Below are positions 1 through 6,919 of a stretch of 64,000 bases of DNA, one piece after another. Position 1 is the first letter of the stretch. Each line of letters begins with the position of its first letter. Under the pieces are notes generated by a model. That model was not told where the DNA came from and made no database searches. It saw only the letters and a list, made by a program, of their open reading frames with translations. The DNA is from MWBF01 sp040772005. Lineage in GTDB: Bacteria > Chloroflexota > Anaerolineae > CG2-30-64-16. Position numbers and translations under genes: made by a program. Location: contig JAXGYZ010000012.1 in the NCBI GenBank assembly GCA_040772005.1, positions 62,001 to 126,000 of the forward strand, given 5' to 3'.

Positions 1-1
1 A

Positions 2-562
2 CGCATCCCGGCCTGGGCGCAGGGCGCGGAGGTATGCGTGGCAGGCGAGGCAGCGACCTCTGCGCAGCCGGGCAGCTTCCACCGGGTCGAACGCGAATGG
101 GCCGGCACGACGGAAGTTGTGCTGCATCTGCCGATGCGTCCCGCCCTGGTGGCGCGGCCGCGCGGATCCGTCGCGGTCGAGCGCGGGCCGCTGGTCTACG
201 CGCTGCGCATCGGGGAGGACTGGCGCCGCGTGCATGCAGAAAAGCCCTACCGCGAGCTCCCCCACGCGGACTGGGAGGTGTATCCCACGACGCCGTGGAA
301 CTATGCACTGGCGCCCGACAGTCAGATCGCGTTCATCGAGCAGCCGATGGGCGCGCAGCCGTTCTCGCCGGAGGGCGCGCCGGTCATCGCGACGGCGCAT
401 GGCCGCCGCCTGCCCGCGTGGGAGATGGTGAACGGCTCCGCCGGCGAGCTGCCTGCGGGGCCGGTCACGTCGGGCGAACCTCTTGAACCGCTTACGCTGA
501 TCCCGTACGGCTGCACCAATCTGCGCATTGCGGAATTTCCCATCCTGGAGTCAAACACATGA
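2..562 (+). CDS. GH127/DUF1680-like glycoside hydrolase, C-terminal part (5' truncated by window edge)
   Basis: The reading frame is open from the left edge and begins RIPAWAQGAEVCVAGE, followed by a conserved 'VAVERGPLVYALR' segment. This is the usual C-terminal beta domain order of the beta-L-arabinofuranosidase (GH127/DUF1680) family: RIPxW, a G-x-(F/Y)-x-x-(V/L)-x-R-x-W block, then a (V/A)xRGPLVY strand. About 186 residues are visible and the catalytic (alpha/alpha)6 barrel lies outside the window. No specific substrate can be read. It ends in an ATGA overlap with the following aldolase gene, so the two are translationally coupled and probably work on the same plant-type sugar route. Confidence 0.72.
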   Translation, partial: RIPAWAQGAEVCVAGEAATSAQPGSFHRVEREWAGTTEVVLHLPMRPALVARPRGSVAVERGPLVYALRIGEDWRRVHAEKPYRELPHADWEVYPTTPWNYALAPDSQIAFIEQPMGAQPFSPEGAPVIATAHGRRLPAWEMVNGSAGELPAGPVTSGEPLEPLTLIPYGCTNLRIAEFPILESNT

Positions 563-1326
563 AGATTAACGTCGCCAAACAGAAGATGCTGGCCGGGGAG
601 CCGGTCGTCGGTTACTCGCTGAAGCTGCCTTCGCTCGTCGTTGCGGAGTTCATGGGGCGCTGCGGCGCGGACTTCCTCTACCTCGACACCCAGCACGGCT
701 CCTGGGGCGAGGACTCGGTCATCGACGGCCTGTCTGCGGTCAGTAGCGGGCCATCCACGCCGATGGCGCGCGTCTCGTCCAATCGCTTCCATCGCATCGG
801 CCGGCTGCTCGACGCGGGCGCGTTGGGCATCATCGTGCCGCTGGTCAACACGCGCGAGGATGCACAGGCTGCGGCGGATGCCTGCCGCTTCCCGCCGGTC
901 GGCACGCGTTCCTATGGCACGGGCCGCTGTCTCGTCTACGGCGACGACTACCCTGAATGGATCAACGAGCAGGTCTTCGTTGCGGTGCAGATCGAGACGG
1001 TCGAGGCCGTCAACAACGCCGAGGCGATCCTGTCGGTGCCCGGCGTAGACGGGTGCATGGTCGGCCCCGCGGATCTCTCACTGTCGCTCGGTTTCCCGCC
1101 GCGGGAGGCCCCCCATCGCGAGGAGCACGCGCGGGCGCTCGAACGGGTGCTGGATGCTTGCCGCAACACGGGGAAGATTCCCGGCATCGACACCGGCAAC
1201 ATCGAACAGGCAGTGAGGTGGGGCCGCAACGGCTACCAGTTCCTGGTCATCAGCGCAGACCTGCGCCTCCTCTCCGCGGCGGCGGTGGGCGGCGTTCGCG
1301 ACGCGCGTAATGCGCTCGCTGGTTAA
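559..1326 (+). CDS. HpcH/HpaI-family aldolase (2-keto-3-deoxy sugar acid or 4-hydroxy-2-oxoacid aldolase)
   Basis: The 255-residue protein has the class II pyruvate-aldolase TIM-barrel signature: FLYLDTQHG near residues 40-48, GALGIIVPLVNT (about 90-101) and 'AVQIETVEAVNNAEAI' followed by GVDGCMVGPADLSLSLG. The E of QIE and the D of GPADLS are the metal-binding residues of this family; H of DTQHG and R of the VRSSNRFH-like segment line the site. It probably cleaves a 2-keto-3-deoxy sugar acid to pyruvate and an aldehyde. The start ATG overlaps the stop of the GH127-like gene, and a 2-hydroxyacid dehydrogenase follows, fitting a sugar-acid catabolic operon. Exact substrate is unknown. Confidence 0.85.
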   Translation: MKINVAKQKMLAGEPVVGYSLKLPSLVVAEFMGRCGADFLYLDTQHGSWGEDSVIDGLSAVSSGPSTPMARVSSNRFHRIGRLLDAGALGIIVPLVNTREDAQAAADACRFPPVGTRSYGTGRCLVYGDDYPEWINEQVFVAVQIETVEAVNNAEAILSVPGVDGCMVGPADLSLSLGFPPREAPHREEHARALERVLDACRNTGKIPGIDTGNIEQAVRWGRNGYQFLVISADLRLLSAAAVGGVRDARNALAG

Positions 1327-1340
1327 GCTCGCCCTGTTCG

Positions 1341-1368
1341 TAATTCATAATTCTCAATTCATAATTGA
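1341..1368. repeat. AT-rich phrase repeat (aattcataatt units)
   Basis: A short run of imperfect copies of 'aattcataatt' sits in the 58-nt gap between the aldolase and the dehydrogenase genes. It is strikingly AT-rich against the high-GC surroundings and belongs to the phrase-like intergenic repeats found elsewhere in this window. It may form a weak hairpin because the unit is nearly self-complementary. Confidence 0.6.
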
Positions 1369-1384
1369 TATTATCGAGGTCTGC

Positions 1385-2359
1385 ATGAAGAAAGTGCTGC
1401 TGCTCTACTATGACATGCCCGATGAGGCGACCACCCTGCTGTACAACGGCGCGGAAGTCATCGGCCCGCTGCGACCTACCGATCCCTGGCAGGACGCGCT
1501 GCCGGAGGCGGATGGCATCGTTACGAACGTGCAGTACAAGTTCACCCCGGACGTGCTGGACCGTGTCACGCGGGCGCGCGTCATCGGGCGGCCGGGCATC
1601 GGGGTCGATAACATCGACGTGGCCGCCGCGTCTGCGCGGGATATCCTGGTGGTCAACACGCCCGACGGCCCTACGCTGCCTGTGGTCGAAAACACCATCG
1701 GCTGGTTGATTGCGCTGGCCCACAACACTTTCCCCGGTGATCGCATCGCGCGCGAGCCGGGCTGGGCACGGCGACCTGTGCTGCGCGGGATGGATCTTGC
1801 AGGCAAGACCATCGGGCTCGTCGGCATCGGGCGCATCGGCAGCCGCGTGGCGACCATCTGCGCGCAGGCCCTCGGCATGCGGGTCATCTCGTATGACCCC
1901 TATGTCAACCCGCAGCGCAGCCGGGAGCTGGGCATCGAGTCCGTGGATTCGCTCGACGCACTCCTCCCGCTGGTGGACGTGCTCTCGCTGCACTGCCCGC
2001 TCTCTGCGGAGACGCGCGGCCTGATCGGGGAGCGTGAGCTGGGCCGGATGAAGCCGGCCGCGTATCTCATCAACACGGCGCGCGGGCCGGTTGTCGACGA
2101 ATACGCGCTGGCGGCCGCACTGCGCACGGGGCGATTGGCCGGCGCGGCGGTGGATGTCTTCATCACCGAGCCGCTGCCCGCGGGCCATCCCTTCCTGACA
2201 TTGGACAACATCATCCTGTCGCCGCATTCCGCCTCGTTCACGAACGAGGGCATCTATCGCATGACGATGGGCTGCATCGAGCAGGTCCTGATGGTGTTGC
2301 GAGATGAGTGCCCGCCGCACCTGGTCAACCCGGAAGTGTGGCCGCGGCGGCGGCCCTGA
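1385..2359 (+). CDS. D-isomer-specific 2-hydroxyacid dehydrogenase
   Basis: The 324-residue protein from ATG 1385 has the full NAD(P)-dependent 2-hydroxyacid dehydrogenase plan: a split substrate domain ending in GRPGIGVDNID, a Rossmann motif GLVGIGRIGSRVA, then the catalytic Arg in NTARGPVVDE, the Glu in VFITEPLP and the His in ILSPHSASFT. It should interconvert a 2-oxoacid and a D-2-hydroxyacid, as in phosphoglycerate, glycerate or hydroxypyruvate dehydrogenases. A longer frame begins at 1310 but that would run through the AT-rich repeat and overlap the aldolase; ATG 1385 starts at the canonical MKKVLLLYY strand. It is the last gene of the sugar-acid operon. Confidence 0.9.
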   Translation: MKKVLLLYYDMPDEATTLLYNGAEVIGPLRPTDPWQDALPEADGIVTNVQYKFTPDVLDRVTRARVIGRPGIGVDNIDVAAASARDILVVNTPDGPTLPVVENTIGWLIALAHNTFPGDRIAREPGWARRPVLRGMDLAGKTIGLVGIGRIGSRVATICAQALGMRVISYDPYVNPQRSRELGIESVDSLDALLPLVDVLSLHCPLSAETRGLIGERELGRMKPAAYLINTARGPVVDEYALAAALRTGRLAGAAVDVFITEPLPAGHPFLTLDNIILSPHSASFTNEGIYRMTMGCIEQVLMVLRDECPPHLVNPEVWPRRRP

Positions 2360-2421
2360 CCCATGTTGTAACAACTTACGTACATAGCTATAGCAAACAG
2401 TGTGCTTGCGGCTCACAGGTC

Positions 2422-2450
2422 TTGCGTCCTGGCCGGCTTTCTCATATAAT
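2422..2450 (+). promoter_or_regulatory. Sigma-70-type promoter of the EAD/trypsin operon
   Basis: TTGCGT (2422-2427) and a perfect TATAAT (2445-2450) are separated by 17 bp. Transcription would start near 2457, giving a leader of about 110 nt that contains a long inverted repeat before the first protease gene. It is one of the few strong -10 boxes in the window. Confidence 0.6.
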
Positions 2451-2465
2451 GGCTGCTATGTGGAT

Positions 2466-2530
2466 CGGGTTCCGTTTCGGGGTGTCAATTGCAGGCGTCC
2501 GCTGGCATTGACACCCCAAAGTGAGACCCG
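2466..2530. repeat. Long imperfect inverted repeat in the leader of the protease operon
   Basis: An inner stem pairs ggggtgtcaat (2479-2489) with attgacacccc (2507-2517) perfectly around a 17-nt loop; the arms extend outward imperfectly to cgggt (2466-2470) and acccg (2526-2530). It lies between the predicted transcription start and the ribosome binding site, so it may be a leader hairpin, an operator, or one of the palindromic elements common in this genome. No T-tract follows. Confidence 0.65.
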
Positions 2531-2569
2531 ACCGTTGGATGCATTCCGGCAAGATAGGAGGGTGCGCTC

Positions 2570-3424
2570 ATGGCAGATTTCGGCTCGGTGATCAAGCAGT
2601 TGGACGACCTGAAGAAGCAGGTCGGGCCAGACCTGGCTCCCCAGGTGCAGGAGATCAGGGATGCTCTGGGGCGGCTGTCGGTCGAGGTAGGCGAAATGAC
2701 GGCGGAACACCGCCCCCAGGTTGAGCCGCCCACGCGGCCTGGCCGGGAGATCGTCGGCGGGGCGGAAACGCAGGACTTCCCCGACTGCTGCGCGCTCGGC
2801 GACGACCGCGGCTACTACTGCTCGGGCACGCTCATCGCGCCCAACGTGGTCGTGACGGCGGAACACTGCCAGGGCCTGACGCGCGTCTACCTCCGCGGCA
2901 CCGATGTGACGAAGCCGGACAACGCTGAGATCATCCCCATCGCAGAGGAATTCGTCCACCCCGAACTCGACCTGCGTGTCCTGGTCCTCAAGCATAACGC
3001 AGCTACTCCACCGCGCCCGGTTGCCAGCGCCGCCCAGTTGGACGGCATCAAGGACGTGACGCTTGTCGGCTTCGGGACGATTGACCCGGATGGCCGGTTC
3101 GGCTACGGCATCAAGCGCCGGGTGGATGTGCCCGTCAAGACGTTCGACTGCGGGCAGTTGGGCGAGGCAAAGCGCTACGGCTGCCTGCCGGGCCGGGAGA
3201 TCGTTGCCGGCCATGCGGGGCTGATGCTGGATTCGTGCAAGGGCGACAGCGGCGGGCCGCTCTATATCCAGAATGACGGCGAGTTCTACCTGCTGGGTGC
3301 GACGTCCCGCGGCGCGCGGGGCGGGTTCCGCGAGTGCGGCGACGGCGGCATCTACGTGCGGGTGGACCTCTGCCTGGATTGGATTCGCGACGTGACCGGT
3401 GCAGAGATCGCGCAGGCTGCGTGA
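2570..3424 (+). CDS. Cytoplasmic S1-type trypsin-like serine protease with N-terminal coiled coil
   Basis: Residues 1-50 are a charged helical/coiled-coil segment with no signal peptide. From about residue 58 a full chymotrypsin-fold S1 domain follows: His99 in VVVTAEHC, Asp134 in HPELDLRVLVL, Ser227 in DSCKGDSGGP. Asp221, six residues before the serine, is the trypsin Asp189 equivalent, predicting cleavage after Arg/Lys. The Cys84/Cys100 pair matches the trypsin 42-58 disulfide. At the usual activation site the sequence is GR-E-IVGG, with one residue more than the R-IVGG of trypsin, so the canonical new N-terminus would need cleavage after Glu60. SD taggaggg lies 7 nt before ATG. First gene of the EAD-linked operon, 24 nt before the next protease. 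Confidence 0.88.
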   Translation: MADFGSVIKQLDDLKKQVGPDLAPQVQEIRDALGRLSVEVGEMTAEHRPQVEPPTRPGREIVGGAETQDFPDCCALGDDRGYYCSGTLIAPNVVVTAEHCQGLTRVYLRGTDVTKPDNAEIIPIAEEFVHPELDLRVLVLKHNAATPPRPVASAAQLDGIKDVTLVGFGTIDPDGRFGYGIKRRVDVPVKTFDCGQLGEAKRYGCLPGREIVAGHAGLMLDSCKGDSGGPLYIQNDGEFYLLGATSRGARGGFRECGDGGIYVRVDLCLDWIRDVTGAEIAQAA

Positions 3425-3448
3425 GCGCGGAGGGCAAGGAGGTCACCG

Positions 3449-4501
3449 ATGCCTAGGGAACTCAACCGCCAGGCCCACATGGTCCTGCGCGAGGCCCTGA
3501 CCGGTCTCTATTGGGACGTGAAGGACATCAGGCTGGTCGCGAGGGACGCGGGGCTCAATGTCGGACGTATTGGTTGGAATGAGGCCGCCCAAATCTCGTG
3601 GGAGAACGTCCTGAATGAGGCCAACAATCAGGGCCTGGTCAAGGCGTTGGCGCAGCGCGTGCTGCAGGATTACCCCAACGAAGAGCAGATCAAGCTGGCT
3701 GCGGCAGGCGAACTGACCGCCATCCCGACCCCTTCGCTGCCTGCGGATGACCTGGCGCGCTTGAAGACGGGGGGCCGGCTCGAGAAGATTATCGGCGCGG
3801 CCAGCACCTTCCGCCCCATCGGGTTCCTGGAGCGCGGCATGAGGGTCTCTCGTTCCGTGTGTCGGGTAGTGCTGCCGCTCAAGCCGGGCGAGGACAAGCC
3901 GGGAACGGGCAGCGGCTTCCTCATCGATGGCAACATCCTAATCACCAACCATCATGTCCTGCCCGACGCGGCGACGGCGCGCGCTGCATATGTCGAGTTC
4001 AATTACCAGACGGACGAGTTGGGTGCGGAACTGACGCCGACCCGCTATGACCTGGACCCGGACGCGCCCAACGGGTTCGCCACCTCGTCCCTGGATGAAC
4101 AAGGCGGCGACGACTGGACCGCAGTCAAGGTGAAGGGCGACCCTGCGGCGAAGTGGGGCACGCTGCCCATCTTCAAGCTGGAAGCGGAGGCCATGCCGAA
4201 GGAGAAGGATGAGGTCATCGTCATCCAGCATCCCGGCGGCGGACGCAAGCAGATTGCCCTGTCGCACAACACGGTGGTCGAGGCGAGTGAGCGGCGCGTC
4301 CAGTACCTGACCGACACTGCCGAAGGTTCGTCGGGCTCCCCGGTGTTCGATGTGAAGTGGCGCGTGGTCGCATTGCATCATGCCGGCGACTGGCTGACCG
4401 GCGTGACGACCGGCAAACCGGTGTATGCCAACCAGGGCATCCACATCAATCGGGTCATCGAAGGGTTGAGAAAAGCTGGAATGTTAACGGACGGCTCTTG
4501 A
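3449..4501 (+). CDS. EAD1-like domain fused to an active trypsin-like protease
   Basis: Residues 1-90 form an all-helical module with the EAD1 pattern (AL-x2-LYWDVKDIRLVARDAGL, then W-x-NVLNEA and YPNEEQI). EAD1-type modules are death-like adaptors attached to effectors in bacterial conflict systems. A linker leads to a trypsin-like domain (about 125-345) with His169 in LITNHHV, Asp212-type acid at Asp222 in GGDDWTAV and Ser295 in GSSGSP, so the triad is intact. HPGGGRKQ (about 261-268) is a conserved family block. No signal peptide, so it should act in the cytoplasm. SD aaggagg precedes the ATG. It is the active partner of the pseudo-protease encoded downstream, which keeps the same domain order and the HPGGG block. 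Confidence 0.85.
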   Translation: MPRELNRQAHMVLREALTGLYWDVKDIRLVARDAGLNVGRIGWNEAAQISWENVLNEANNQGLVKALAQRVLQDYPNEEQIKLAAAGELTAIPTPSLPADDLARLKTGGRLEKIIGAASTFRPIGFLERGMRVSRSVCRVVLPLKPGEDKPGTGSGFLIDGNILITNHHVLPDAATARAAYVEFNYQTDELGAELTPTRYDLDPDAPNGFATSSLDEQGGDDWTAVKVKGDPAAKWGTLPIFKLEAEAMPKEKDEVIVIQHPGGGRKQIALSHNTVVEASERRVQYLTDTAEGSSGSPVFDVKWRVVALHHAGDWLTGVTTGKPVYANQGIHINRVIEGLRKAGMLTDGS

Positions 4502-4513
4502 GGAGGTCGCATC

Positions 4514-5128
4514 ATGACGTGGCACGCATCGCTCAGCCGGTTGGTCCAGGTCCTCGCGAATCTCTATGACACCGAAGCACAGGCTCGCATTGTGGCGAAG
4601 GATGCCGGACTGGACTTGACGCGCATTCCTCTCAGTGGCAGCGCGCAGATCTTCTGGGATGCCATCATCACCGAGGCCCACAAGCAGAACTGCGTGGAAG
4701 CGCTGGTGCAGCAGGCGCGCGGTGAGTTTCCCCTGAATGCAGAACTGCAGGCGACCTTGCAGGCAATTCAGCAGGACTATCTCGCCTGGCAGCAAGAGGT
4801 GGCTGCAGCGCCTGTCGTGCCGGCCCCCGCCGGCCCGCGCATCTACCAGTTGACGCCGCAGCAGAAGCGGCAGCTTGTCGATGCGCTGCTCGGCTGCCCG
4901 ACGCTGCAGGGACGCCAGGGCCGCGATACCGTTGTGGAAGAACAGCGCGCCGATATCAGGAATAACGTCGAGCGGGACAGCGCCCCGCGCCTGGATGTGA
5001 ACAGCATCGTCAGCACTGCGCTGGTCTACGCGGGCGGGCTGCAGGAACTGATCGAGACGGTGCGCAGCTACGAGGGCGACTCGCTGCCGATGGCCGAAGT
5101 AGACCGGGTGATCGCTTCATTCGGATGA
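4514..5128 (+). CDS. Adaptor-like protein: EAD1-like plus EAD2-like domains, no enzyme domain
   Basis: The 204-residue protein has no catalytic domain. Residues 1-88 resemble the EAD1-like module of the preceding protease (LANLYDT-x-ARIVAKDAGLDL, W-x-AIITEAHKQ, FPLNAEL). After a Pro/Ala-rich linker, residues 113-204 form a second helical module starting KRQLVDALLGCPT and ending EGDSLPMAEVDRVIASFG; its pattern (LVxAL-x-CPT, a VV-x-E helix, GGL-x-x-LI) resembles EAD2. Near-identical modules occur at the N-terminus of the next gene product and the C-terminus of the one after, so this protein could bridge the EAD1-tagged proteases to the EAD2-tagged proteins by like-with-like contacts. A strong gaggagg SD precedes ATG 4514. 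Confidence 0.75.
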   Translation: MTWHASLSRLVQVLANLYDTEAQARIVAKDAGLDLTRIPLSGSAQIFWDAIITEAHKQNCVEALVQQARGEFPLNAELQATLQAIQQDYLAWQQEVAAAPVVPAPAGPRIYQLTPQQKRQLVDALLGCPTLQGRQGRDTVVEEQRADIRNNVERDSAPRLDVNSIVSTALVYAGGLQELIETVRSYEGDSLPMAEVDRVIASFG

Positions 5129-5136
5129 AGGGTAGT

Positions 5137-5181
5137 GTAGCCCTTTGTGGGCGTTCTGACCGGCACAAGGCCCTAGGCTAC
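5137..5181. repeat. Palindromic element between protease-operon genes
   Basis: gtagccctttgtg (5137-5149) is matched imperfectly by cacaaggccctaggctac (5164-5181) on the other arm, with a CT-rich bulge. It lies in the 93-nt gap between the adaptor gene and the pseudo-protease gene, the only sizeable gap in this operon. It could tune expression of the distal genes or simply be a resident palindrome. There is no T-run. Confidence 0.5.
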
Positions 5182-5221
5182 GAGTTGTTCGGCCAGGCTT
5201 TTATCAGAAGGGGATGGTGAC

Positions 5222-6919
5222 ATGGACGTCGCCAAACAGCGGGAGATCGTGGATGCGCTTACGGCCTGCCCCAGCATGAGCAGCGAGCAGCGCCGCAACG
5301 CAGTCGTGGATGAGCTGCGCGAGGGCATCCGCGCTGCCATCGACCGCAGCGCGGCTGACCGCGACGACATCACGGCCATTGTCCGCGCCAGTCTCCAGTT
5401 CTTCAACGGGCTGGAGGAACTGGTGGCCGCCGTGCGCGCGCGGGACCAGGGTTCGCTTCCGATGCAGAACCTCGATCGGGTCATTCTGCGCGTGTTCGGG
5501 TTCGACCTCGCGCAGGAGGAGATGGGCCTGCGGCTGCTGACAGTTCTGGCGGGCATCCAGGCTGCGCCGGACGATCTCCAGCGCACCTACCGGCGCCTCC
5601 TGCCGCCCGATATGGCACCCTCCCCGGATGCGCGCGGCTTGTTCAGCGTATTGCCGCACCTGTGGCAGATATCGCGGGAGCTGGCCGCCCAAAACCGGAC
5701 CGGCAACGTGCCGATCCTCGATTTTGTCGAGCAACTGGCGCGCGATGCGCCGGGCAGCGTCGCGGGCCAGTTGCGCGGCTGGGCAACCGAGGTAACGGCC
5801 GTCGTGTTATCGACCGGGCCAGCCGGCCGCCCCGCCGATCTGGTCGTCGGCGGCATCGGCACGGGCACGGGCACGGGCGACGGCGGCGTGAGCGCGTTGG
5901 ACCCGCGGCTCGCGATCCTCGCCAGCGTGCTCGCGGCCTTCTACCCTACCATCGAGGCGTCGGGCGAGCTGGTGGCCGCGGCGCGGCTGAACCCCGTCGG
6001 CATCGAGTTCCGTGAGCTGCCTTCGCTCAACTGGCACAACATCCTGACGGCTGCCGCGCGGCGCGGCCGCGTCCCCAACCTGCTCGAAGCTGCGTTGTTG
6101 GACCAGCCGGAGAATCCGTGGCTGAAGGTGGCGCTGGCCGAGCAGCAGATGGCTCGCGCCGCCCGGACGCGCTCATCAGAGGCGCCTGCGCCAAGGGAGG
6201 AGCCCGCGGCGCCCGTGCGAAACCTGCCGCCCGCCTGGCCGCAGCATATCAGTTTCCTGCAGGAAGGCCTGAGCCGCGCCCAGGCGGTGGTGCTCATCCA
6301 ACTGCAAGTGCCCAATGGGATCAGCGGCACGGGTTTTCTCGTACGCGGTGATCTGCTGATCACGGCTGGATTCAACATCCGCACGGCGGACGAGGCGCGC
6401 GCGGCCATCGTCCGCTGTAACTTCCAGCGCACTATGGGCGAACTGGTGACGACTCCCGAGGAACTCCGCCTTGTACCGGAGGAAGGTTTCGCGACCAGTC
6501 AGGATCAAATCTGGACGGCGGTGCGGGTGGCCGGTAAGCCGACCGAGCGCATGGGGTATCTGTCGCTGGAGCCGGCCACCCCGCAGGTGAACGATCGGCT
6601 CAGCCTGATCCATCATCCCGGCGGCGGCCCGAAGCAACTGGAGCTGCTGAATCGGGCAGTGGTCGATGTCGATAAGGCCAGGCTGCAATATGACACGGAG
6701 AACCCCCTGCACAATATCAAGCAGCCCGGGGCCGGAGGAGCGCCCATCTTTGATGTGAATTGGCGGGTCATCGGGATGCATCAGGCGCATGGCATGTTAA
6801 AAGGTCTGTCGAGCGGCGATCGCCGCTTTTGCGGCGAAGGGGTGCATGTCAATGTTATCATCGAGGGGTTGAAGGCCGCCGGCCTGTACGTCGGCAAGGA
6901 AGAGGGAGAGACACGATGA
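5222..6919 (+). CDS. EAD2-like / helical / EAD1-like / trypsin-fold pseudo-protease
   Basis: The 565-residue protein has four parts: an EAD2-like module (1-93), a helical region with LDFVEQLARDAPG and QLRGWATEV (96-195), a Gly-Thr linker (GIGTGTGTGDGG), an EAD1-like module (226-312), and a trypsin-fold domain (340-560) clearly homologous to that of the second protease in the operon (shared WTAV, HPGGG-x-KQ, FDV-x-WRV, EGL-x-x-AG). All three triad positions are changed: His to Phe384 (LITAGFNI), Asp to Ile430 (QDQIWTAV), Ser to Gly505 (GAGGAP). The frame is intact, so it is a pseudo-enzyme rather than a decaying gene. It probably binds substrate or regulates the active proteases. Its stop overlaps the next start (ATGA). 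Confidence 0.85.
   Translation: MDVAKQREIVDALTACPSMSSEQRRNAVVDELREGIRAAIDRSAADRDDITAIVRASLQFFNGLEELVAAVRARDQGSLPMQNLDRVILRVFGFDLAQEEMGLRLLTVLAGIQAAPDDLQRTYRRLLPPDMAPSPDARGLFSVLPHLWQISRELAAQNRTGNVPILDFVEQLARDAPGSVAGQLRGWATEVTAVVLSTGPAGRPADLVVGGIGTGTGTGDGGVSALDPRLAILASVLAAFYPTIEASGELVAAARLNPVGIEFRELPSLNWHNILTAAARRGRVPNLLEAALLDQPENPWLKVALAEQQMARAARTRSSEAPAPREEPAAPVRNLPPAWPQHISFLQEGLSRAQAVVLIQLQVPNGISGTGFLVRGDLLITAGFNIRTADEARAAIVRCNFQRTMGELVTTPEELRLVPEEGFATSQDQIWTAVRVAGKPTERMGYLSLEPATPQVNDRLSLIHHPGGGPKQLELLNRAVVDVDKARLQYDTENPLHNIKQPGAGGAPIFDVNWRVIGMHQAHGMLKGLSSGDRRFCGEGVHVNVIIEGLKAAGLYVGKEEGETR

Noticed and set aside
1250..2416. 388-codon minus-strand frame
   Set aside because: Antisense to the 2-hydroxyacid dehydrogenase; it also reads through the AT-rich phrase repeat.
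5222..6919. Pseudogene call for the triad-less protease
   Set aside because: No frameshift or stop, good start region, conserved flanking blocks and tight coupling to the next gene argue for a functional pseudo-enzyme.
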